Assembly (NCBI GenBank): GCA_934777095.1
Contig: CAKVNP010000049.1
Span: 1 to 10,111, forward strand
DNA length: 10,111 bases
Origin: an uncultured Clostridium sp.
Lineage (GTDB): Bacteria > Bacillota > Clostridia > Clostridiales > Clostridiaceae
Reading direction: 5' to 3'
In this document: positions 1 to 6,138 of the stretch, piece after piece
Numbering within the stretch: position 1 is the first letter of the stretch
Layout of the letters: each line of letters opens with the position of its first letter
Program-made: the position numbers and the translations under genes
Notes under the pieces: generated by a model
Database searches by the model: none
What the model saw: only the letters and a program-made list of their open reading frames with translations
Told to the model about the DNA's origin: nothing

Positions 1-423
1 CTCTTCTATCTCTCCAGTTTCCCTAAATCCAACACTGGCATATAACTTCTTAGCCACTATATTTTCCGGTTCATATGAAATTAAAACTGTAGGATGTTCT
101 TTAACTGATTTTTCCCTAATCAGTTCCAGCGCTTTTAACATACTTGCTCTTCCATACCCCTGGCCTTGATACTTTTCATCAATCATCAATCTACAAATCC
201 AATAATCATCTTTATCTTCCTCATACACAAACATGATAAATCCAACCATAATATCATTATTATAAATTGCATAAGGCATTGGGCACCCATCATTAGTCAA
301 AGCTACATACGCTTCTGCAATACTATAAATATTAGGAGCAACAAAATCCTTTTGTTCATCCCTTGGTTTTAATTTAATACATTCATTAAAATTTTCCTCA
401 CATAACTTCTTAAACTCTATCAA
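1..423 (-). CDS. GNAT-family N-acetyltransferase, PaiA/BltD-like (C-terminus outside window)
   Basis: Translating the minus strand from position 423 gives 141 codons without a stop, running off the left edge. The family transfers an acetyl group from acetyl-CoA to an amine, and BltD-type members act on spermidine or spermine. The acetyl-CoA pyrophosphate-binding motif A is clear: CRLMIDEKYQGQGYGRA at about residues 77-93, with the Q-x-x-G-x-G core. The later N-x-x-A-x-x-L-Y-x-x-x-G-F signature of GNAT motif B is at about 121-133 (NIVAKKLYASVGF). The start is TTG at 423-421, preceded by AAGAGGTG at 435-428; no ATG is placed as well. About 10-20 residues are probably missing, judging from the usual length near 150-160. 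The fold call is firm. The polyamine substrate is a guess from overall resemblance to BltD. Confidence 0.85.
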   Translation of the reverse strand, partial: MIEFKKLCEENFNECIKLKPRDEQKDFVAPNIYSIAEAYVALTNDGCPMPYAIYNNDIMVGFIMFVYEEDKDDYWICRLMIDEKYQGQGYGRASMLKALELIREKSVKEHPTVLISYEPENIVAKKLYASVGFRETGEIEE

Positions 424-479
424 AATACACCTCTTATAATCTAAATTATTTTTTATTTTTATTAACAAATCTGAAGCAC

Positions 480-599
480 TTAACGCCTCACTTCTATTTG
501 TGGCTTGTCCATCTTGTCATAGCCATTACTATCTAATTCTTTATTTATATAAAATTCTCCTAAGAATTTTCTCCTTACGTCACTATTACCAAAGGTAAT
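480..599 (-). other. 39-codon open frame without a start, possible gene or repeat remnant
   Basis: On the minus strand, a frame bounded by TAA at 602-600 and TAA at 482-480 reads 39 sense codons. It has no ATG before codon 30 and no ribosome binding site. The end reads NGYDKMDKPQIEVRR, with codons such as GAC, AAG and CGT that are more G+C-rich than in neighbouring genes. The first half overlaps hairpin 551-570. I do not recognise the peptide. It may be the tail of a decayed gene, part of an interspersed repeat, or chance. It fills the spacer between the exporter terminator and the acetyltransferase. Confidence 0.25.
551..577 (-). repeat. Hairpin element copy A, related to 641-671
   Basis: AAAATTCT at 551-558 and AGAATTTT at 563-570 form a perfect 8-bp inverted repeat with a 4-nt loop. 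On the minus strand it is preceded by TAAGGAG (577-571). The same plan, TAAGGAG followed by a hairpin whose arms carry AAATTC and GAATTT around a TTAG-containing centre, recurs at 641-671. The two are therefore probably copies of one small element. The lack of a long T-run makes it a poor terminator. Confidence 0.45.
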
Positions 600-629
600 T
601 TAATCTCTTGCCACCGGCACTGAGGTCTT

Positions 630-664
630 AAAAAATTTAAGAAATTCCCCCTAAGGGGAATTTC
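630..664 (-). terminator. Rho-independent terminator of the ABC exporter operon (hairpin copy B)
   Basis: GAAATTCCCC at 641-650 and GGGGAATTTC at 655-664 form a perfect 10-bp stem with a 4-nt loop. Read on the minus strand it is followed by TTAAATTTTTT (640-630), so it fits termination of the exporter transcript about 110 nt after the stop codon. TAAGGAG (671-665) precedes it on the minus strand, as at copy A. The T-run is 5 nt away from the stem, so termination may be only partial and some readthrough into the acetyltransferase is possible. Confidence 0.6.
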
Positions 665-686
665 CTCCTTAGACTTGGCGCCAGCC

Positions 687-759
687 ACCTTTCACTTGAC
701 TTCGTCAACCTTCACTTTTCGTAGCAACCTTTCACTTGTCGCCAAGCCACATTTCACTT
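687..759 (-). repeat. Tandem array of ~20-nt units with core AAGTGAAAGGT
   Basis: Four copies of a core, written here on the plus strand, lie at 687-697 (ACCTTTCACTT), 708-717 (ACCTTCACTT), 727-737 (ACCTTTCACTT) and 749-759 (ACATTTCACTT). The period is 19-22 nt. The spacers differ, but three are small inverted repeats: TTGAC/GTCAA at 695-707, CTTG/CAAG at 735-746 and TTGC/GCAA at 759-769. A GCAACC at 766-771 looks like the start of a fifth unit. The array ends 3 nt from the stop codon of the exporter gene at 774. Its function is unknown. Confidence 0.6.
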
Positions 760-773
760 TGCGCAGCAACCGA

Positions 774-2555
774 TTACGCTCCCATAAATTCATACTGCGC
801 CATATATAAGTGATAATACAATCCATGTTTAGCAATTAACTCATCATGGTTTCCACATTCAGCAATACCACCATCATCAACTACCATTATCTTATCGCAG
901 TCTCTAATTGTAGATAATCTATGAGCAATTACAAATGAAGTTCTGCCATATAATAGCTTTTCAATACCTTTTTGTACTAGCTTTTCAGTCTGAGTATCTA
1001 TATTAGATGTAGCTTCATCCAAAATAAGTATTCTAGGATTAGCAAGTAATGCTCTAGCAAAAGATACAAGTTGTCTTTGTCCTAATGACAATCTAGATCC
1101 TCTTTCATTTACTTCTGTATTATAACCATCTTCCATTTTCATAATAAAATCATGAGCATTAACTGCTTTAGCAGCTGCTATTACTTCTTCGTCTGTAGCA
1201 TCTAATTTACCATATCTGATATTTTCCATTATGCTAGCTGAAAATAAGAATGTATCTTGCAGCATTATACCCATCTGTTTTCTATAAGATTCAAGCTCAA
1301 CATCCTTAATATTTTTACCATCTACAAGTATTTCTCCAGAAGTTGGATCATAGAATCTGCTTAAAAGTGATACAATAGTAGTTTTACCTGCTCCTGTAGC
1401 CCCTACTAAAGCAACTCTTTCACCCTTTTTAACCTTAAAGTTTACCTTAGATAAAACCTTAGAATTTTCATCATATTCAAAGCTTACATCTTTAAATTCA
1501 ACATCACCTTTGATTTTTGGCATTATTTCAGCACCTTCAATGCTTGTAATTCCAGGCTTAATATCTAAAATATCAAAAATTCTATCTGCCGCTGCAAAGT
1601 TAGTAATTAATGTATTATAGAAGTTAGATAAATTTACAATAGGTCTCCAGAACATTCCGATATACATAGAGAAAGCTATAAGTTGTCCTATTTTAATTTC
1701 TCCATTGGTTATCAGCTTATATCCTACAGCAAATACTATTAAAGTTCCGATACCCCATGATAGTTCTACTATTGGCCAGAAGAAATCATTAAGCTTTACA
1801 GCATTTAAAAATGCATCTCTATGTTCCCTAACCATTACTCTGAATTTATTTTCTGTATTTTTTTCATTAGCAAAAGCCTGTACTACTTTTATCCCTGAGA
1901 AATCTTCATGAGTAAATCCATTCATATTAGAACGCTTATTTCTAAAAATCTCCCATCTCTTTCTTGAATTAATTTCAATATAAAACATTGCTACTGTTAA
2001 TAGTGGCAGCAAAGCCATACATGCAAGTGCCAGCTTAAAATTAATTAAAAACATTGCAACTGAAACAGAAACTAAAGTAAGTATTTCTGGGATAAATGTT
2101 TGAATTGCCTGATTAAATAAATTTTTTAAAGCATTAACATCTCCTACTACTCTAGCTAATATTTTACCTACTGGTCTTGAGTCAAAGAAATCAAAGGATA
2201 GAGTCTGTATGTGTCCATACAGCTCATGCCTTATATTTACTAATATATTATTAGTAATTGATGAAATCATTGTCCATCTTAATTTTGAAACCAGCCAAGC
2301 AACAAGATTCATGGCAATAAGTATTGCCCCTATTATTACAATCCCCTTCATATCATTATTTGCTACATTAACATCGATAGCTCTTCCTAAAAGATATGGA
2401 TTAATAACACTACAGATCATTACATAAAGCATTAATAATACTACAATAAACGACTTTAGCTTATATGGTTTTAAATATACTGATAGTCTTTTTAATATTT
2501 CAAATTTACTTCTTCTTACTATTTCTTCATCTTTATTTATTGAATTCTGAGCCAT
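774..2555 (-). CDS. ABC exporter half-transporter, subunit with the canonical Walker B (TM288/BmrD-like)
   Basis: A 593-residue membrane ABC exporter: a six-helix transmembrane domain (about residues 35-320) fused to an ATPase domain (about 350-590). Motifs are Walker A GATGAGKTT (385-393), Q-loop Q433, signature LSLGQ (489-493, deviating from LSGGQ), Walker B ILILDE (509-514) with the catalytic Glu514, D-loop SNID (517-520) and switch His545. Together with the upstream gene it should form a heterodimer that uses ATP to export lipophilic compounds or drugs; the substrate cannot be read from the sequence. The variant signature belongs to the degenerate ATP site, whose Walker motifs come from the partner, as in Thermotoga TM287/288. 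The ATG at 2555 overlaps the partner's stop codon (TAATG), with AGAGGTGAT just upstream, so translation is coupled. Length is normal for the family. Confidence 0.93.
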   Translation of the reverse strand: MAQNSINKDEEIVRRSKFEILKRLSVYLKPYKLKSFIVVLLMLYVMICSVINPYLLGRAIDVNVANNDMKGIVIIGAILIAMNLVAWLVSKLRWTMISSITNNILVNIRHELYGHIQTLSFDFFDSRPVGKILARVVGDVNALKNLFNQAIQTFIPEILTLVSVSVAMFLINFKLALACMALLPLLTVAMFYIEINSRKRWEIFRNKRSNMNGFTHEDFSGIKVVQAFANEKNTENKFRVMVREHRDAFLNAVKLNDFFWPIVELSWGIGTLIVFAVGYKLITNGEIKIGQLIAFSMYIGMFWRPIVNLSNFYNTLITNFAAADRIFDILDIKPGITSIEGAEIMPKIKGDVEFKDVSFEYDENSKVLSKVNFKVKKGERVALVGATGAGKTTIVSLLSRFYDPTSGEILVDGKNIKDVELESYRKQMGIMLQDTFLFSASIMENIRYGKLDATDEEVIAAAKAVNAHDFIMKMEDGYNTEVNERGSRLSLGQRQLVSFARALLANPRILILDEATSNIDTQTEKLVQKGIEKLLYGRTSFVIAHRLSTIRDCDKIMVVDDGGIAECGNHDELIAKHGLYYHLYMAQYEFMGA

Positions 2556-4291
2556 TATATCACCTCTTTTTCTATCACATCAAAGTCCTTAAACTGTTCG
2601 CAATACACATCATAATAAGCCCCTTTAGCCTCTAAAAGCTCGCTATGTGTTCCCATTTCAATTATTTCTCCATTCTCCATAAATACTATTAAATCAGCAT
2701 TTTTAACAGCTGAGATTCTATGTGCAACTATAAATGTAGTGCTTGTTTTTTCTCTTCTATTTAAATTAGCTAAAAGCTCATGCTCTGTTTCCATATCTAG
2801 TGCTGATGTTGAATCATCTAAAATTAAAATAGAAGCTTTTCTTAAAAGAGCTCTTGCAATTGAGATTCTTTGTTTCTGCCCACCAGATAAGCCAATTCCT
2901 CTTTCACCAATTTCAGTCTCATATCCCTCTTCTAAATCTTTGATGAAATCATAACAGCATGCTGTCTTAGATACTTTTTCTACTTCTTCTTGTGATGCAT
3001 CATTATTACTGAATGTTATATTATTTACTATACTGTCTGAAAATAAGAATGTATCTTGAGGAACAATTGACATTGTCTTTCTTAATGATTCCAAATCATA
3101 TTTTCTAATATCAACTCCATCAACAAGCACTTCACCTTTTTCTACATCATAGTATCTGCCAATCAAACTTAGCAGTGTTGATTTTCCTGATCCTGTTGTA
3201 CCCATGATAGCAACTGTGCTTCCTGCTGGTATTTTTAAATTAATATTTTTTAAGACAGTTTCGTCATTATACTTGAAGAATACATTTTTAAATTCGATAT
3301 TCCCTTCAACCTTTTCTGGTTTAAATCCATCTTTTGGACTTTCAATTTCTGGTTTTCTATCCATTATGGCAAATATCTTCTTGGCAGATGCCACATTTCT
3401 TGATAAAAGATCCAAAAGACTTCCCAAGTTTCTCATTGGCCAAATCAAGTTCCAGATATAACCATTGAACGCTACAAGAACACCTAGAGTAATTTCGCCT
3501 TTAATTACTAACACACCACCATAAACCATCATCAATACTAATGATACATTTGTTAAAAATTCTATCGGTGGAAAGTAAGTTCCTAAAATCTTTGCCTGCT
3601 TAAGATTTAAATCATAAAATTTTCTATTCATTTTCAAGAATTTAAGCATCTCGTGTTTTTCTCTAGTAAATGCCTTTACCAGTCTTACCCCAGCTATATT
3701 TTCCTGTGCTGTTGTATTAATTTCTGCTGTCTGATCACTTAACTCCTCATAACATTCACCAAACTTCTTCTCAAGCTTTATACCGATAAATCCTATAGGA
3801 ACCATTGCTGCTATACACACTAAAGTCAACTTCCAATTAAGTGTGAATAAGATTATAGTTGAAATAACAAAGTAGAATATATTTTCAACAAACAACCTTA
3901 ACCCATAGCTTATTGTCTCCCAGATATTCTCAATATCCTCACCAATTCTTGACATAAGCTCTCCTGTGTTCATATTATCAAAATATTTATATTCCAAGCT
4001 CTGTATATGCTTAAATAAATCATTCTTTAAGTCCTCTTGTACATAACTGCTCACCGCATCATATAAATATTCCTTTACATATCCAAAAATAGCTTTTACA
4101 ACTGAAATACCTACTAATATTCCAAGTACTGGTACTATTATTTTTGTATTATTATTTATTATTCCTTCATCTAAAAAGATTTTTTGTAAATATGGTGAAC
4201 AAAGATCCACACCAATAATTAAAAGCATTGCCAAAGTAGCTATAATTAGTGAAGCTTTATGCTTCCATACATATTTTAAAATCCTTAACAT
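2555..4291 (-). CDS. ABC exporter half-transporter, subunit with degenerate Walker B (TM287/BmrC-like)
   Basis: A 578-residue half-transporter and the first gene of the exporter pair. The membrane domain spans about residues 10-300 and the ATPase domain about 330-570. Motifs are Walker A GTTGSGKST (364-372), Q412, a canonical LSGGQ signature (468-472), Walker B ILILDD (488-493), D-loop SALD (496-499) and His524. Residue 493 is Asp where the catalytic Glu is expected. That marks a non-hydrolysing or weak ATP site, typical of one subunit in heterodimeric type IV exporters; the switch His is kept. The start ATG at 4291-4289 has AGGAGG at 4304-4299, 7 nt away. Transcription must cross the leader and terminator at 4421-4702, so expression is probably controlled by attenuation. 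Confidence 0.93.
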   Translation of the reverse strand: MLRILKYVWKHKASLIIATLAMLLIIGVDLCSPYLQKIFLDEGIINNNTKIIVPVLGILVGISVVKAIFGYVKEYLYDAVSSYVQEDLKNDLFKHIQSLEYKYFDNMNTGELMSRIGEDIENIWETISYGLRLFVENIFYFVISTIILFTLNWKLTLVCIAAMVPIGFIGIKLEKKFGECYEELSDQTAEINTTAQENIAGVRLVKAFTREKHEMLKFLKMNRKFYDLNLKQAKILGTYFPPIEFLTNVSLVLMMVYGGVLVIKGEITLGVLVAFNGYIWNLIWPMRNLGSLLDLLSRNVASAKKIFAIMDRKPEIESPKDGFKPEKVEGNIEFKNVFFKYNDETVLKNINLKIPAGSTVAIMGTTGSGKSTLLSLIGRYYDVEKGEVLVDGVDIRKYDLESLRKTMSIVPQDTFLFSDSIVNNITFSNNDASQEEVEKVSKTACCYDFIKDLEEGYETEIGERGIGLSGGQKQRISIARALLRKASILILDDSTSALDMETEHELLANLNRREKTSTTFIVAHRISAVKNADLIVFMENGEIIEMGTHSELLEAKGAYYDVYCEQFKDFDVIEKEVI

Positions 4292-4420
4292 TTTTCTGCC
4301 TCCTCGCTAAATTAAATTTAGTATTGTTTCTCAGTAAATCATTAATCAAATTTCAAAGTTTCCTCTAAAATTACTCACTATATCCCCTCTTTCATTTTTC
4401 AAATACTTTTAAAAAGCAAT

Positions 4421-4447
4421 AAAAAAAGTCATGGCCTTCCATGACTT
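4421..4447 (-). terminator. Attenuator terminator upstream of the ABC exporter
   Basis: Read on the minus strand, AAGTCATGG (4447-4439) and CCATGACTT (4434-4426) make a perfect 9-bp stem with loop AAGG. The T-run covers 4427-4421, partly in the stem, so it is a textbook intrinsic terminator. It lies between the promoter and the first exporter gene, which starts 129 nt further on, so it can only act as an attenuator of the exporter or end a separate leader transcript. Its 5' arm is also complementary to CCATGAC at 4503-4497, giving a competing antiterminator pairing. Confidence 0.8.
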
Positions 4448-4494
4448 AAAAATGCGTTTCAAAATAACAATTTGATAATGAATTGCATAAAAAT

Positions 4495-4518
4495 AGGTCA
4501 TGGTGATAACCACGACCT
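4495..4518 (-). promoter_or_regulatory. Anti-antiterminator hairpin of the exporter leader RNA
   Basis: On the minus strand, AGGTCGTGG (4518-4510) pairs with CCATGACCT (4503-4495) over 9 positions, including one G-U, around loop TTATCA. The 5' arm plus loop contains GGTTATCA (4511-4504), an exact 8-nt complement of TGATAACC (4619-4612) inside the leader ORF. The 3' arm contains CCATGAC, an exact complement of the terminator's 5' arm (4445-4439) and identical to its 3' arm. The hairpin is therefore one of two alternative states. It is followed by TATTTTTATG, which could give weak termination by itself. Confidence 0.6.
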
Positions 4519-4585
4519 CAAATTACAGCATAATTTTACTCATAATAATCATCTAAGTATTTTTAAAGCTACTTACCTCATATGA

Positions 4586-4702
4586 TTAAATATGTACTTG
4601 CTCTGAGATAGGGTTATCATTTTTTATTTTTTTATTATTTTTTCTTCCAGCAATGCCTAACATAGTAAACCTAAATTTCTTTGTAAACATTAAATTTAAC
4701 AT
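4586..4702 (-). CDS. 38-residue leader peptide ORF of the ABC exporter
   Basis: ATG at 4702-4700 opens 38 codons and ends at TAA 4588-4586. The ribosome binding site AAGGAGG, 6 nt upstream of the ATG, is among the strongest in the window. The peptide begins MLNLMFTKKFRFTMLGIAG, continues with a basic, Asn/Lys-rich stretch (RKNNKKIKN) and ends ISEQVHI. It has no clear membrane segment and matches no family I know. It is the first ORF after the promoter at 4803-4831, with about 94 nt of 5' UTR. Codons 28-31 contain TGATAACC, which can pair with the hairpin at 4495-4518, so ribosome position on this ORF should affect folding of the downstream RNA. I infer a cis-acting regulatory leader. A small functional protein remains possible. 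Confidence 0.6.
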   Translation of the reverse strand: MLNLMFTKKFRFTMLGIAGRKNNKKIKNDNPISEQVHI

Positions 4703-4802
4703 ATTCCTACCTCCTTCTTTAATAATCTAATTACTTATAATCTTTTTTTATTAACTTTTTATTTCAAGCATTTATTGTCTAAGTATTTTTTACTTCTTTA
4801 CC

Positions 4803-4831
4803 AGTATATTCCTGTTATCATTCTTTGTCAA
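4803..4831 (-). promoter_or_regulatory. Sigma-A-type promoter for leader ORF and ABC exporter
   Basis: On the minus strand, TTGACA (4831-4826) is a perfect -35 box and TATACT (4808-4803) a five-of-six -10 box, separated by exactly 17 nt. The predicted transcript start is near 4796. It is the best promoter match I found in the window and points at the leader ORF and exporter, away from pdaA. The strength of the promoter fits control by attenuation rather than at initiation. Confidence 0.75.
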
Positions 4832-4840
4832 TATTTTCTA

Positions 4841-4869
4841 GTGTAATATTTTATTTAAAGTTAAAAATA
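4841..4869 (+). promoter_or_regulatory. Possible forespore-type (sigma-F/G-like) promoter of pdaA
   Basis: GTGTA at 4841-4845 and GTTAAAAATA at 4860-4869, 14 nt apart, resemble the forespore consensus GYWTA and GGNRANAHTR with one mismatch in each. pdaA is sigma-G dependent in Bacillus subtilis, so such a promoter is expected here, and I see no convincing sigma-A promoter on this strand. The region is very AT-rich, so the match has little weight. Confidence 0.25.
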
Positions 4870-4947
4870 ATTTAGGACATGATTTTATTTAAGAATAACT
4901 AATTTATTATTACTGAACAAAAACTAAATTATTTTGGAGGTGTCAAT

Positions 4948-5919
4948 TTGAAAAAAAATAGTTTTATACATAAAACACTTTTATCAACTATCCCTATATA
5001 TATTTCTTTTACATTCTTATGCCCGGTCTATTCATTTGCAAGGACAACCAAGGGGACGGTTAACAATTTTTCGCCAGCTGCAGATAACGGATTAAATTCA
5101 TTAACCGTCCCTAGATTGGCTCAAGTTGCTCAAAGAAGTATCAGCAGCAGCAAATTGTTAACCGTCCCCGAGAATACTGAGCTTAATTGGTATTTTGTAA
5201 ATAGGGGTAAAGATCAAATGCCTGAAGGACCAAAAGAGTCTTTAGACTTTATAAGTAAATATGATGGATATTTCTTAGGCGATACTAACAATAAAGTAAT
5301 TTATCTTACTTTTGATGAGGGATATGAAAATGGCTATACTGAAAAGATTTTAGATGTGCTTAAAGAAACAGAAGTACCTGCAGCTTTCTTTGTGGTTAAG
5401 CCTTATATTACACAAAACCCAGATATCATAAAAAGGATGAACGATGAAGGTCATCTTGTCTGCAACCATTCTTCACATCATCCATCAATGGCTTCTATTA
5501 CAGATCCAGTTAAATTTAAGCAGGAGTTTACTGATGTTGAAGATGCCTATAAAGAAGTATGTGGCAGTGAAATGCCTAAATTCTTCAGACCTCCAATGGG
5601 GAAATACTCAATTAATTCTCTTAAGCAGACACAAAAATTAGGCTATAAATCTATTTTCTGGAGTTTTGCTTATAAAGACTGGATAATTGATAATCAGCCA
5701 AGCGAAGATATGGCTATTAAGAAAATAACTAATGGCGTACATCCAGGATGTATTATGCTTTTACATGCTGTATCAAAAACAAACACTAATGTATTAAAGA
5801 CTGTAATTGAGCAGATAAAAAATGATGGCTATGAATTTAAATCTCTAAATGATTTACCTTCATGCAATCGTAACGACGATTCAAGTCCAGAGAATACTGA
5901 TACGTTAAATAATATGTAA
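4948..5919 (+). CDS. pdaA: PdaA-like polysaccharide deacetylase (muramic delta-lactam synthesis)
   Basis: A 323-residue secreted NodB-fold deacetylase. PdaA removes the acetyl group from N-acetylmuramic acid in spore cortex peptidoglycan, a step to muramic delta-lactam, which germination enzymes recognise. A signal peptide covers about residues 1-31 (basic start, hydrophobic core, SFA before the likely cut). The catalytic domain begins near 79 with LNWYFV and a YFLGD segment typical of PdaA. NodB motifs are TFDEG (121-125; Asp123 is the likely base, and the usual second Asp is Glu), NHSSHHPS (173-180; His174 and His178 bind metal), RPPMG (214-218), DW (244-245) and LLHA (271-274). The start is TTG at 4948 with GGAGGTG 5 nt upstream. 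Residues 36-74, between signal and domain, are built around three GGGGACGGTTAA-type motifs read as GTVN or LTVP. The gene stands alone and is divergent from the exporter. Confidence 0.88.
   Translation: MKKNSFIHKTLLSTIPIYISFTFLCPVYSFARTTKGTVNNFSPAADNGLNSLTVPRLAQVAQRSISSSKLLTVPENTELNWYFVNRGKDQMPEGPKESLDFISKYDGYFLGDTNNKVIYLTFDEGYENGYTEKILDVLKETEVPAAFFVVKPYITQNPDIIKRMNDEGHLVCNHSSHHPSMASITDPVKFKQEFTDVEDAYKEVCGSEMPKFFRPPMGKYSINSLKQTQKLGYKSIFWSFAYKDWIIDNQPSEDMAIKKITNGVHPGCIMLLHAVSKTNTNVLKTVIEQIKNDGYEFKSLNDLPSCNRNDDSSPENTDTLNNM
5052..5169. repeat. Three GGGGACGGTTAA motifs inside pdaA
   Basis: Copies lie at 5052-5063 (GGGGACGGTTAA), 5101-5111 (TTAACCGTCCC, inverted) and 5158-5169 (TTAACCGTCCCC, inverted). 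Copies 1 and 2 could form an 11-bp hairpin with a 37-nt loop. All are read in frames that avoid the TAA in the motif: GTVN forwards, LTVP backwards. They fall in the low-complexity linker between signal peptide and enzyme domain, so they probably do not disturb catalysis. A fourth copy lies at 8701-8711. Confidence 0.8.
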
Positions 5920-5941
5920 ATAAATAATTAATTAATTAAAT

Positions 5942-5976
5942 AAAAAACAGGATACAAATATTAGTATCCTGTTTTT
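5942..5976 (+). terminator. Terminator of pdaA, probably bidirectional
   Basis: AAAAACAGGATAC at 5943-5955 and GTATCCTGTTTTT at 5964-5976 form a 13-bp inverted repeat with an 8-nt loop, 23 nt after the pdaA stop codon. The T-run on one strand and A-run on the other let it end both pdaA and the converging transcript of the broken protease gene. Confidence 0.85.
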
Positions 5977-6138
5977 ACAATATTCTTATCCAATATCTAA
6001 ATTATATGAATTGCACTTTCTTCTTATTTTATCTTCAAATTCCCTTGGTAGCAATGCACCTATCTAGATATACATATTTAGCCCCCTAAATCATTTACTA
6101 TTTTACTTTAAAAGTTTTATACTTTTTCTATTTATTTT

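Noticed and set aside
166..372. Plus-strand open frame of 68 codons
   Set aside because: It is the antisense shadow of the GNAT acetyltransferase, whose minus-strand reading shows clear family motifs. It has no ribosome binding site.
687..771. Possible CRISPR-like array
   Set aside because: Cores are only 10-11 nt with a ~20-nt period, spacers are 9-11 nt and mostly palindromic, and no cas gene is in the window.
4427..4518. Possible metabolite riboswitch or T-box ahead of the exporter
   Set aside because: I found no T-box sequence (TGGNACCGCG-type) or known aptamer core. The leader ORF and pairing scheme favour ribosome-mediated attenuation.
5170..5892. Repeated GAGAATACTGA near both ends of the mature PdaA coding sequence (5170 and 5890 areas)
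   Set aside because: An 11-nt match encoding PENT in both places; no further flank identity, so chance or simple peptide similarity explains it.
5986..6066. Short minus-strand frame ending LPREFEDKIRRKCNSYNLDIG after the pdaA terminator
   Set aside because: About 25 codons with no usable start or ribosome binding site. It could be a gene remnant, but nothing identifies it and chance is enough to explain it.
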